Source of the DNA: Fimenecus sp964527585
GTDB lineage: Bacteria > Bacillota > Clostridia > Oscillospirales > Acutalibacteraceae
Reading direction: 5' to 3'
DNA: 36,512 nucleotides
Assembly (NCBI GenBank): GCA_964527585.1
Contig: CAZGPE010000014.1
Location: 1-36,512, forward strand
Of this stretch, positions 1 through 6,700 are shown one piece after another. Position 1 is the stretch's first letter, and the number at the start of each line of letters is the position of its first letter. The notes under the pieces are model-generated. The model saw only the letters and a list, made by a program, of their open reading frames with translations, was not told where the DNA came from and made no database searches. The position numbers and the translations under genes are program-made.

Positions 1-2
1 TG

Positions 3-11
3 TGATACAAT
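3..11 (+). promoter_or_regulatory. Extended -10 element before the first TetR gene
   Basis: TG-A-TACAAT at the left edge fits an extended -10 hexamer. The -35 would lie outside the window. It sits about 70 bases before the start codon at 82. GTGATACAA (2-10) recurs inverted as TTGTATCAC at 82-90, across the start codon. Confidence 0.4.
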
Positions 12-81
12 ATGACAGAGGAATAAAGGACAAAAGCCCAAAAATGTATCGTAGTTTAGTAGCATACAGGAGGTGCTGGTT

Positions 82-651
82 TTGTATCACTTAAAACCTG
101 ACAAACGATCACAAACTTCAGCCGCAATGCTTTATACGGCTTTAATGGATTGCCTGAGAAAAAAAGACTTCCGAGAAATCAGCGTAACCGAGCTGGTTGC
201 AAACGCGGAAGTCGGAAGAAGCACCTTTTATCGAAATTTCGATGAAATATCCGATATTCTTTATTGGAAGTGTGATCAACATTTTTCGGAAATGTTGTAC
301 GGCTATGTAAACGCTGAGCCAGCAATCGAAAAGCCTTTAGGTTTATTGGAGTATGTATTTGGGTACTGGATGAACCATTCTGAGGTGCTTGAGGCTTTAA
401 TCTCTATTAACCACCTTGAAATTATTTATGATTGTTTCCAGAAAAATTCCTCCATTGTTGCGGATAAACTGCATGAACAGCTCTCACTCCCAGAGGCTGA
501 ATATGATTACTTTATATCTATACGAATCGGCGTTTTTATTGGCGTTTTCAAAAACTGGATCAAAAACGGCAAGAAAGAAAACGCACAGCAGCTTTCCCGA
601 ATGCTTGGGAAAGGTTTTTTGCTCGTTGCAGACTCAGGTTTAATATTTTGA
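82..651 (+). CDS. TetR/AcrR-family transcriptional regulator (paralogue 1)
   Basis: This is a 189-residue one-component repressor-type regulator. The N-terminal helix-turn-helix covers roughly residues 10-55 and includes the motif VGRSTFYRNF typical of TetR recognition helices. The C-terminal part resembles the TetR_C ligand domain of Firmicutes regulators, with the block YWMNHSEVLEALISIN. I chose the TTG at 82, not the GTG at 73, because AGGAGG (68-73) overlaps the GTG and is spaced correctly for TTG, and because the resulting start MYHLKPDKRS matches MYHISRDKRS of the second TetR at 3682-4242. The two proteins are clear paralogues. Their placement around the BaiG-like/HSDH-like operon suggests one or both control it, but this gene points toward that operon's end, so its target is uncertain. 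The ligand is unknown. Confidence 0.85.
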   Translation: MYHLKPDKRSQTSAAMLYTALMDCLRKKDFREISVTELVANAEVGRSTFYRNFDEISDILYWKCDQHFSEMLYGYVNAEPAIEKPLGLLEYVFGYWMNHSEVLEALISINHLEIIYDCFQKNSSIVADKLHEQLSLPEAEYDYFISIRIGVFIGVFKNWIKNGKKENAQQLSRMLGKGFLLVADSGLIF

Positions 652-966
652 ACGGTATTACGGTTGATAGCTAATGATTACTGATATGTATAAGCCTCTG
701 TATATGAATTATAAAATGTAACCAAACCGTATATAGCAGCATTCCATCCGTTCACTGAGTAGGAAGATTTGATCGGATATCATTTGATATCTCCGCAATT
801 GATATATCTATATTTAATTGAGCGGGTTCTTCCTGAACAAGAGTATCCAATGTGGGATTTGATATCACTGCATTTTTCAAAAAGTTCTGTATCGTCTCTC
901 GCACCAAGATCAAGTGTTCATAACGGATTTGAGTTGCGGACACTTGATTTTTTTGTTTTTCACAGT
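652..966. other. Non-coding gap with a weak relic-like open frame
   Basis: No convincing gene lies here. A leftward open frame at 752-943 (63 codons, GTG start) reads like plausible protein but has no ribosome site and no family I recognise; it may be a gene relic or chance. ATCAAGTGT (909-917) and ACACTTGAT (940-948) form a 9-base-pair inverted repeat with a 22-base loop, followed on the + strand by a T-rich run. Confidence 0.35.
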
Positions 967-992
967 AAAAGGCAGGAGTTTTCCTGCCTTTT
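967..992 (-). terminator. Intrinsic terminator of the transporter/dehydrogenase operon
   Basis: AAAAGGCAGGA (967-977) pairs with TCCTGCCTTTT (982-992) around a 4-base loop. It overlaps the stop codon of the SDR gene. U-rich flanks on both sides would let it stop transcripts from either direction. Confidence 0.75.
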
Positions 993-1776
993 ATTTATTT
1001 ATAAAATCGCTGTATATCGGAGTAGCAAGACCGAATCCGCCACACACCGATAAAATCTGACCCGTGGTATATGCCGATTCGTCAGAGGCAAAATAAACAA
1101 CCGCTTTTGCGATTTCTTCGGGTGTGCCCATTCTCCCAAACGGAATATTTTTAAGAAACACATCTTTGAACTGCGCAGTCAGATTTTTTTCCACGGCATC
1201 GGTTGCGGTCATTCCCGGCAACACCGCATTACAGCGTATATTGTGTTTCGCTTCGTGAACGGCGATTAGTTTTGTAAGATAATTTATTGCCGCTTTGCTT
1301 GTTCCGTATGCCACTTGAGAAATATCCGGTACACTTCCTCCTACCGAAGAAATATTTACAATACTTCCTCCGCCTTGTCTTGCCATATAACCGACCGCTT
1401 CACGACTTGCCGTAAACACACTGCGCAGGTTAACCGTTACCGTATCCATAAATGCCTGCGGATCGGTGTTGGAAAAATCACGGTCTTTTTTTCTGTCGGA
1501 AGTGCCGAAATTATTTACAAGGACATCAATTCTCCCTTCGTTTTTTATCACTTCGTCTATCATTGATTTGTACGACTCAACAACTTGGGCATCGTTATAA
1601 ACATATTTTACATTAAGCCCGGATAAAGCCAACTTTGTAATTTCCGATTCTGCAAGTTCACGGTTTCTTGCCGCCATATAGACGCAGGCGCCTTCTTTCG
1701 CACATTCTTTTACAATCGCTAAACCGATCCCTCTTGTTGATGCCGTTACTAAAACCGTTTTATTTTCAAGTCTCAT
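991..1776 (-). CDS. Short-chain dehydrogenase, 7alpha-hydroxysteroid dehydrogenase-like
   Basis: A 261-residue classical SDR oxidoreductase. The cofactor loop is TASTRGIG (11-18), the NNFG motif is at 88-91, and the catalytic triad is Ser143/144, Tyr157 and Lys161 (YGTSK). Arg38 in YMAARN after the second strand favours NADP(H). Several blocks match what I recall of the clostridial 7alpha-HSDH from C. sardiniense/absonum, notably STRGIG, NIRCNAVLPG and the C-terminal GGFxLxTPxYS. That enzyme oxidises the 7alpha-hydroxyl of cholate or chenodeoxycholate. The start at 1776 is set by AAGGGAG on the leftward strand; a longer in-frame extension has no ribosome site. The start overlaps the end of the transporter gene by 11 bases, implying translational coupling. 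Other SDR substrates remain possible. Confidence 0.75.
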   Translation of the reverse strand: MRLENKTVLVTASTRGIGLAIVKECAKEGACVYMAARNRELAESEITKLALSGLNVKYVYNDAQVVESYKSMIDEVIKNEGRIDVLVNNFGTSDRKKDRDFSNTDPQAFMDTVTVNLRSVFTASREAVGYMARQGGGSIVNISSVGGSVPDISQVAYGTSKAAINYLTKLIAVHEAKHNIRCNAVLPGMTATDAVEKNLTAQFKDVFLKNIPFGRMGTPEEIAKAVVYFASDESAYTTGQILSVCGGFGLATPIYSDFINK

Positions 1777-3187
1777 TGTTTTTCTCCCTTTTCTCGTAAA
1801 TTTTCGGTAACAAAAGAACTGTCGCAATTCCGACCAAAACGCATATAACCTCTATCGCTCCGATTTCTTTTATCGAGTCTAACGCCGCTTCAACCGTACT
1901 TTCTCCCGATCTCAATCTGTCCGATATGCTGTTTGTAAACATCGGAACGAAAACCGCCACCCCGAACGGTGCGGCAAGATCACGGAACAATCCGTAAGTT
2001 CCCGTTCCCGACGCAGCAAGACTTTCAGGCAATCCCGAAAGCACGACTTTCATAAATACCGTTGCATTCGCTCCCAAACCGAACCCTAAAACTCCAAGCG
2101 ACAGTGCCAACAAAATAACCGATGTTTCCGCCGAGAACAAAAACACCGCTCCACATCCTATTCCCGTAAGCGCAAACGAACAAACAAGTACAGACTTCGG
2201 TTCGTATTTATCCGCAAGAGGCCCTAAAACAATCGCTCCCAATGACATACCGATATACATTATCGAAATCGCATATCCGGAAATCACCGAATTCTCGGGC
2301 TGTGTATAATTAACAAAAACAATAATATCCGTCATATTCGCCTGCATAAGCCCTTGCGTGAGAAAAAGAGCGATTACCGATAAAACGAACGGTTTTCTTT
2401 TGATAAAATCCCACTGCAAAATCGGATTTTTTGCTTTTTTCTCCGAAATCACAAGTCCGGCAAAAGAAATAACACTTGCGCAAAGCACTGACGCAAAACT
2501 TTTCGAGCGCCAACCGATATTTTGAAAAAACGGCGGTATGCATAAAACCAGTCCGAAGAACAATAAAATAAAAACAGCACCTAACACATCAAAATCCTCA
2601 ATCGGACGGCGAATATTTTTAACATTCCCACTTAATAACACCGTAAGCACCGAAACGGCTATGCATATCCCCACACATACCCACATCATAGTTCGCCAAC
2701 CGTGTTTTTCAATCAAGATACCCGACAGTGTCGGCCCTAAAACAACCGCTACGCTTGATATGAGCATATAAACCGAAAAACCTTTCGCCTGTTTTTCTCT
2801 CGGGAATTCCGTTACGATATATGCCATTACGGTAGGCGCTATTGCCGCCGTTCCGAGTCCGACCGTAAAGCGTGCAATCAGCATAAAAGCCAAAGAATTT
2901 GCCATTGCAGTTAAAATATTTCCTAAAGTAAAAACCGAAACGCCTGTAATCAAGGCTGTTTTATATCCTATTGCGTCTCCGAGTTTTCCCATAATCGGAG
3001 CCGCAGCGGCTGTGGAAATTGCCATTGCGAGTGCGGTCCATGTTGTGTTGTTGTAATCAAGATTTAAGTCTTTTACAAATGCGGGACCTAAAACCGTAGT
3101 AAATCCGCCGACAATTCCGATTAAAAACGCACCAAGCGCAAACGGAACAAATCCTGCATAATACGGGTACGGTTCGCTCTTTTGCAT
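1766..3187 (-). CDS. MFS transporter, BaiG-like (bile acid uptake family)
   Basis: A 473-residue integral membrane protein of the major facilitator superfamily with about 12-14 hydrophobic segments. The N-terminal half carries GKLGDAIGYKTAL, the MFS motif A loop. Segments such as FVPFA, GGFTTVLGPAFV, YNNTTW, LTQGLMQANMT and SGTGTYGLFRD closely resemble my memory of BaiG, the proton-dependent bile acid importer of 7alpha-dehydroxylating clostridia, which is of nearly the same length. It is the first gene of a two-gene operon with the HSDH-like SDR, overlapping it by 11 bases; this supports a joint role of importing a steroid and oxidising it. The ribosome site is GAGGTGA. An alternative is a drug-efflux MFS of the 14-helix class. 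Confidence 0.75.
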   Translation of the reverse strand: MQKSEPYPYYAGFVPFALGAFLIGIVGGFTTVLGPAFVKDLNLDYNNTTWTALAMAISTAAAAPIMGKLGDAIGYKTALITGVSVFTLGNILTAMANSLAFMLIARFTVGLGTAAIAPTVMAYIVTEFPREKQAKGFSVYMLISSVAVVLGPTLSGILIEKHGWRTMMWVCVGICIAVSVLTVLLSGNVKNIRRPIEDFDVLGAVFILLFFGLVLCIPPFFQNIGWRSKSFASVLCASVISFAGLVISEKKAKNPILQWDFIKRKPFVLSVIALFLTQGLMQANMTDIIVFVNYTQPENSVISGYAISIMYIGMSLGAIVLGPLADKYEPKSVLVCSFALTGIGCGAVFLFSAETSVILLALSLGVLGFGLGANATVFMKVVLSGLPESLAASGTGTYGLFRDLAAPFGVAVFVPMFTNSISDRLRSGESTVEAALDSIKEIGAIEVICVLVGIATVLLLPKIYEKREKNNET

Positions 3188-3259
3188 AACATCACCTCAG
3201 TTACGCATATTATTTCCCGCTATTTATAATTTAACCGTTTTTTCATTAAATCAGAGCAT

Positions 3260-3283
3260 AAAAAAAGAGCAGTCTGCGACTGC
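3260..3283 (-). terminator. Intrinsic terminator reading leftward
   Basis: GCAGTC (3269-3274) and GACTGC (3278-3283) form a tight stem with a 3-base loop. On the leftward strand it is followed by TCTTTTTTT. It would insulate the transporter operon from leftward transcripts entering the gap. Confidence 0.7.
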
Positions 3284-3347
3284 CCAACATATTTATTTTA
3301 TCAAATATAAAACCGCAGGTCAACAGGTAGAAAACGATTTCTGTCTT

Positions 3348-3379
3348 TTGCATAAATATCGGCAATAAAATTTATGCAA
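3348..3379. promoter_or_regulatory. 10-bp inverted repeat, possible operator
   Basis: TTGCATAAAT and ATTTATGCAA are perfect inverted arms separated by 12 bases. The spacing is compatible with a dimeric regulator site. It lies about 160 bases upstream of the transporter start, beyond the leftward terminator, so it more likely serves a transcript inside the gap. Confidence 0.3.
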
Positions 3380-3562
3380 TATTGGGAATAGATTTTCGCT
3401 TGCTTATATGTTATATTATAGACAAGGAAAGGGTGATACCAATGCAGAGGTAAACCGAAGACCTGAACTACGGGCAATACCGAAATAGAGAGTTAAGGTC
3501 AAAAGAAAAAATCCGTAGAAATGAGAGGTAAAAGAAAAAGATGTTAGATATTAAGAGTCAAC

Positions 3563-3620
3563 AGAAATGACTCTCAGTCAAACAAGATGTGTAAAGAAAC
3601 ATCGGCTGAGAGTCATTTCT
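3563..3620. ncRNA. Long hairpin, possible 3' end of a small RNA
   Basis: AGAAATGACTCTCAG (3563-3577) pairs perfectly with CTGAGAGTCATTTCT (3606-3620). The stem extends by a G-U and a C-G pair, and an inner GATGT/ACATC stem lies in the loop. On the + strand it is followed by ATTTGCTTTTATATTT, a weak U-tract. It may end a small rightward transcript starting near 3420. Confidence 0.35.
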
Positions 3621-3652
3621 ATTTGCTTTTATATTTAATAAACCAATCTCAA

Positions 3653-3680
3653 AAAGTCTCCGATAAAATTCGGAGACTTT
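3653..3680 (-). terminator. Terminator of the second TetR gene
   Basis: AAAGTCTCCGA (3653-3663) pairs with TCGGAGACTTT (3670-3680) around a 6-base loop, immediately after the TetR stop codon. U-rich sequence follows on the leftward strand. Confidence 0.8.
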
Positions 3681-3681
3681 A

Positions 3682-4242
3682 TTATTTTGCAAAAGAATCA
3701 AAGAGAAATCCGAGTTGTTTTTTCAGTATTTCAATCAGTTCGTCCGCCGTTTCTTTTGCCCCTTGATCAAGCCATGCTTTAAGAATACTTATTGTTGCAC
3801 CGGTACGAATCGCCATAAAATAACGGGCATCCTTTTCACTTAATTTGTCAAGTTTCCCGTATGTCTTTTCCAAAATTTCCGCATTTTTAATATGGCTTTC
3901 ATAAATTATATCTTGGCGGTTAATGTCGATAAGCAATTTCAAAATATCGCTGTGATTTACCCAGTAAGCGAAATAATCATACATAAGTTTTCTTTCGTCA
4001 AATTTATCTGCCGGGGTATCAATATGCAACGCTTGGCGAAAACACAAATCACACTGCCAATATAAAACATCCGATAAATTGTCGAAACTGCGATATATGG
4101 TTGTGCGTGCAACTCCCGATGCACGCTGAACATCAGTAACGCTTACCTGATCGAACGGTTTCTTTTCAAGGCATTTCAAAAGGCCCCGATAGATAAGTTC
4201 GGCGGATTGCTCCGAGCGTTTATCTCTGCTGATATGATACAT
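3682..4242 (-). CDS. TetR/AcrR-family transcriptional regulator (paralogue 2)
   Basis: A 186-residue TetR-type regulator with an N-terminal helix-turn-helix (about residues 10-55, core VARTTIYRSF) and a C-terminal helical ligand domain containing YWVNHSDILKLLIDIN. It is a paralogue of the protein at 82-651, sharing the MYHxxxDKRS start, the DILYW/DVLYW block and the YWxNHS block. The ribosome site is AGGTGAG before the ATG. It lies upstream of, and on the same strand as, the BaiG-like transporter operon, separated by its own terminator and 494 bases, making it the better candidate for that operon's regulator. It starts about 20 bases after the rubrerythrin terminator, so its promoter must overlap that terminator or lie inside rbr. 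Confidence 0.85.
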   Translation of the reverse strand: MYHISRDKRSEQSAELIYRGLLKCLEKKPFDQVSVTDVQRASGVARTTIYRSFDNLSDVLYWQCDLCFRQALHIDTPADKFDERKLMYDYFAYWVNHSDILKLLIDINRQDIIYESHIKNAEILEKTYGKLDKLSEKDARYFMAIRTGATISILKAWLDQGAKETADELIEILKKQLGFLFDSFAK

Positions 4243-4263
4243 TCATCTCACCTGCACAAAAAA

Positions 4264-4292
4264 ACACGGCAGCAGTATCTCCGCCACCGTGT
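4264..4292 (-). terminator. Rubrerythrin terminator
   Basis: A 12-base-pair stem with three G-U pairs (outer arms ACACGG/CCGTGT) and a 5-base loop. On the leftward strand it is followed by TTTTTTTG. Confidence 0.8.
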
Positions 4293-4301
4293 CTGTTAAA
4301 A

Positions 4302-4841
4302 TCAATAATTCTCTTCTCTTACTTCAAAGAAGCTTTGAGGATGAGCGCATACAGGACAAGCTGCGGGAGCTTTTGTGCCTACTACAATATGGCCGCAGTT
4401 ACGGCATTCCCAAACTTTAACTTCGCTCTTTTCGAAAACCTGTGCAGTCTCAACATTTTTAAGCAATGCACGGTATCTTTCTTCGTGAGCTTTCTCAATT
4501 GCGCCTACCGCTCTGAATTTAGCCGCAAGAGCCTTAAAGCCTTCTTCTTCTGCGGTTTTTGCGAAATCTTCGTACATATCTGTCCATTCGTAGTTTTCGC
4601 CGTCAGCAGCAGCTTCGAGGTTTGCACTTGTATCGCCTATACCGTTAAGTTCCTTGAACCACATTTTAGCGTGTTCTTTTTCGTTGTCGGCAGTTTTAAG
4701 AAAAAGAGCTGCAATCTGCTCATAACCTTCTTTTTTTGCTACCGATGAAAAGTAAGTATACTTGTTTCTTGCCTGAGATTCGCCTGCAAACGCAGCCTGC
4801 AAATTCTTTTCGGTCTGTGTACCTTCATATTTATTAGCCAT
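4302..4841 (-). CDS. rbr: Rubrerythrin
   Basis: A 179-residue non-haem di-iron peroxidase that reduces hydrogen peroxide in the cytoplasm of anaerobes. The N-terminal four-helix erythrin domain (about 1-135) has the expected carboxylate/His ligands: Glu21 in GESQARNKY, Glu54 and His57 in NEKEH, the Glu98-100 cluster, and Glu116/His119 in EKAHE. The C-terminal rubredoxin-like domain has CRNCG (Cys146, Cys149) and CPVC (Cys162, Cys165) for one iron. Length and domain order are normal. The ribosome site AAGGAGG and a good promoter lie upstream, and a terminator follows, so the gene is monocistronic. It marks the host as an anaerobe facing oxygen stress. Confidence 0.96.
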   Translation of the reverse strand: MANKYEGTQTEKNLQAAFAGESQARNKYTYFSSVAKKEGYEQIAALFLKTADNEKEHAKMWFKELNGIGDTSANLEAAADGENYEWTDMYEDFAKTAEEEGFKALAAKFRAVGAIEKAHEERYRALLKNVETAQVFEKSEVKVWECRNCGHIVVGTKAPAACPVCAHPQSFFEVREENY

Positions 4842-4870
4842 AATCTAATAACCTCCTTAAATTTTAATAT

Positions 4871-4899
4871 ATTGTAACATACCGCCGAATTCTTTTCAA
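4871..4899 (-). promoter_or_regulatory. SigA-type promoter of rubrerythrin
   Basis: Leftward TTGAAA (4899-4894), a 17-base spacer, and TACAAT (4876-4871), about 30 bases before the start codon. Confidence 0.8.
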
Positions 4900-4916
4900 C
4901 ACATTAAGCGGATTTT

Positions 4917-5456
4917 TTAATAATCGCCCTTTTTCAAAAGTTCGTTTTTTATATATTCGAAAGTTGCCTTTTCGCCTTTTTCACTGAGCATAACAAGAAG
5001 GCTTTCAAGCAAATCCGAAGTTTCCGTATGAATTATTCTCGCATCTCTGCCACGACGGAAATATTCAATCGGATGGGAAGATGTATATTTCTCTCCTTGA
5101 TATATTTTACTTGCGGCAACCCTGTCGCAAAACATCTCTATAACATATTTCAACGGCATTTTTACCGGCGCATTTCTTTTGAGTTTCGGATTATAATCCG
5201 TCCAGTATTCAAAATGATGTTTGTTTCTGCCTTTATGATGTAGCCACGCTTTCGAATATCCTTTTTCCATGCGCTCGATTTCATTGGGACTGCGTGTTCC
5301 GTCAAAATATTTAACTCCGCTTATAAATTCCGAAGGAGAATACTTCGACAAATCGTGTCCGAGTCCCTGAAGCCCTATTCCCGCCTTAAAACAGTGCTTT
5401 ATCACTTGATGGCGATGTTTTGTAATTGTACTAAAATGTCCTATAAGACTTCCCAT
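4917..5456 (-). CDS. DUF5662-like protein
   Basis: A 179-residue soluble protein of unknown function. It has HDLSKYSPSEF (about 37-47) and HHKGRNKHHFEYW (about 73-85), a His/Asp-rich pattern I associate with DUF5662 proteins of Firmicutes; the conserved histidines hint at metal or nucleic-acid binding but nothing is proven. I chose the ATG at 5456 rather than the TTG at 5462 because AGAGGG touches the TTG but is properly spaced for the ATG. It lies two bases downstream of the TrmO-like gene's stop and is almost certainly co-transcribed with it. Confidence 0.7.
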   Translation of the reverse strand: MGSLIGHFSTITKHRHQVIKHCFKAGIGLQGLGHDLSKYSPSEFISGVKYFDGTRSPNEIERMEKGYSKAWLHHKGRNKHHFEYWTDYNPKLKRNAPVKMPLKYVIEMFCDRVAASKIYQGEKYTSSHPIEYFRRGRDARIIHTETSDLLESLLVMLSEKGEKATFEYIKNELLKKGDY

Positions 5457-5458
5457 TT

Positions 5459-6145
5459 TCAACCCTCTGCAACCTTAATAATTTCAGTAACTTTCAGTTT
5501 TGACTGCTCACACCGGAATTTTACATTATATCCCGAAAACAACACTCCGTATTCTCTTTCGTCTTCTTTTCGGTAAGACGGTCTTGGATCGTTTTCAAGT
5601 ACCGATAACAAAGCCTCTCTTTTGTTTTCGGGAACTGATAAAAGTAAATTTTCATCACATTCAACTTTGATTTTATACTCCTTTGTAAATTGAGTATATC
5701 CTTCCTTTGCATCTTCGATACAATCGGCAATCGGAATATAAGGTTTAATATCGTATATCGGAGTTTTATCGGTCATATCAATTCCCGAAACGGTTATTAC
5801 GGGAGCGTTTTCACATTCAAAATCAATTTTTTCGATTTTTACACACGACAGTCCCAGTCCGTTGGGTCGAAACGGAGAGCGTGAAGCAAAAACTCCGACT
5901 TTTTTATTTCCGCCGAGTCTCGGCGGTCTGACCGTGGGCGAAAATTCACTTTTCGTACAATGGGAAAAGCCCCATATAAGCCAAATATGAGAAAAACCGT
6001 TAAGTTCTCTGAGCGCTTCCCGAGATCTGTATTTCGGCTCGAAAATTATTTTACCTAAAAGCGACTCTACAATTCCCGACTGTCTCGGAACTCCGAATTT
6101 TTCGGGAAAATCGGTATGAATTTTCGCAATTGGGTTTATTTCCAT
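5459..6145 (-). CDS. trmO: tRNA (adenine(37)-N6)-methyltransferase TrmO (TsaA/YaeB family)
   Basis: A 228-residue SAM-dependent enzyme of the TrmO family, which methylates N6-threonylcarbamoyladenosine at position 37 of certain tRNAs. The hallmark is the N-terminal beta-barrel domain with PRQSG, the RSPFRPNGLGLS block (about 89-100) and the GIDMTDKTPIYDIKPYIP block (about 121-138). A C-terminal extension of about 85 residues follows, as in many bacterial members. A promoter lies upstream (TTGCTA, 17 bases, TAAAAT). It is first in a two-gene unit with the DUF5662-like gene. Family membership is clear; the exact tRNA target is inferred. Confidence 0.88.
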   Translation of the reverse strand: MEINPIAKIHTDFPEKFGVPRQSGIVESLLGKIIFEPKYRSREALRELNGFSHIWLIWGFSHCTKSEFSPTVRPPRLGGNKKVGVFASRSPFRPNGLGLSCVKIEKIDFECENAPVITVSGIDMTDKTPIYDIKPYIPIADCIEDAKEGYTQFTKEYKIKVECDENLLLSVPENKREALLSVLENDPRPSYRKEDEREYGVLFSGYNVKFRCEQSKLKVTEIIKVAEG

Positions 6146-6168
6146 TTTCGTTCACCGCCTTTGGAAAC

Positions 6169-6197
6169 ATTTTAATACAAATTAACTTTTTTAGCAA
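6169..6197 (-). promoter_or_regulatory. SigA-type promoter of the trmO unit
   Basis: Leftward TTGCTA (6197-6192), 17-base spacer, TAAAAT (6174-6169), 24 bases before the trmO start. Confidence 0.65.
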
Positions 6198-6203
6198 CTG
6201 AAA

Positions 6204-6452
6204 CTATTTCCAGAACAAACCTTTTTTCTCATACGGTTCAGACGAATGGGAAAGCAATTTATATCCGGTTGCTCCGATTACGCTCTCAAGCAAATCCTCA
6301 TCCAGTTCCTTTTCGGAAATTATTTCGGTTTTTCCGCTTTTATGAGAAGAACGGACTTTCTTTATATCAAAATTTTGCCTAAGCGTATCGTTTATATGAT
6401 TTTCACACATTGAGCAAGCCATTCCCTCGATTTTTAACTCGGTTTTAATCAT
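6204..6452 (-). CDS. Heavy-metal-associated (HMA) domain protein
   Basis: An 82-residue ferredoxin-fold metal-binding protein. GMACSMCENHI at about residues 10-20 is the CxxC metal-binding loop of HMA/copper-chaperone proteins. No membrane segment is present, so it should be cytoplasmic. The ribosome site is AGAGGAG. It is the last gene after feoB and the Cys-rich protein, but a terminator hairpin at 6481-6501 separates it from them, so it is probably made at a lower level by read-through. A role in metal trafficking with the Feo system is inferred from position; copper or zinc binding is equally possible. Confidence 0.85.
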   Translation of the reverse strand: MIKTELKIEGMACSMCENHINDTLRQNFDIKKVRSSHKSGKTEIISEKELDEDLLESVIGATGYKLLSHSSEPYEKKGLFWK

Positions 6453-6480
6453 TTTATTCTCCTCTTTTCTTAAATTAAAA

Positions 6481-6501
6481 GGCGGCTGGAATACAGCCGC
6501 C
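6481..6501 (-). terminator. Terminator within the feo operon
   Basis: GGCGGCTG (6481-6488) pairs perfectly with CAGCCGCC (6494-6501) around a 5-base loop, followed leftward by TTTTAATTT. It sits between the Cys-rich protein and the HMA gene. Confidence 0.8.
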
Positions 6502-6506
6502 CGATT

Positions 6507-6677
6507 TTATTTATTATGGCATTTACCTGCCATCGCACAGTGTGCGCAATTGTTTCCGCAGGACGACTTTCCTGCTTTTTTATCTTTTCTCAAACCGATA
6601 ATAATCGCAACGACCATACATAAAAGAAGTAAGGATATTATAACCGTCGCTAAATTATTCGATAACCATACAAGCAT
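6507..6677 (-). CDS. FeoB-associated Cys-rich membrane protein
   Basis: A 56-residue protein: one N-terminal membrane helix (about 8-29) followed by a basic segment and a Cys-rich tail with Cys40, Cys44, Cys47 and Cys53 (CGNNCAHC). This layout matches the FeoB-associated Cys-rich membrane proteins found directly downstream of feoB in Firmicutes. It starts 23 bases after feoB with a GGATG ribosome-site region. It may act as a FeoC-like partner of FeoB, binding iron or an iron-sulphur cluster; this role is inferred from the family and location. Confidence 0.85.
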   Translation of the reverse strand: MLVWLSNNLATVIISLLLLCMVVAIIIGLRKDKKAGKSSCGNNCAHCAMAGKCHNK

Positions 6678-6700
6678 TTATATCATCCTTTCGATTTATT

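Larger units (their letters stand above)
3188..3681. other. 494-base gap with three hairpins and no gene
   Basis: The gap holds the presumed promoter of the transporter operon (leftward; an AT-rich stretch near 3220-3250, no clear consensus), an inverted repeat TTGCATAAAT (3348-3357)/ATTTATGCAA (3370-3379), and three stem-loops listed separately. A strong ribosome-like GGAAAGGGTG near 3425 on the + strand is followed by ATG and only two more codons before a stop. Frames between 3420 and 3640 are riddled with stops. Confidence 0.6.

Noticed and set aside
752..943. 63-codon leftward frame that might be a recombinase or transposase relic
   Set aside because: No recognisable motif, no ribosome site, and no repeats or target duplications around it. 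Kept only as part of the gap description.
3421..3460. T-box-like GGGTGATACC sequence
   Set aside because: The T-box antiterminator consensus needs TGGNACC and a downstream amino-acid gene on the same strand; neither is present.
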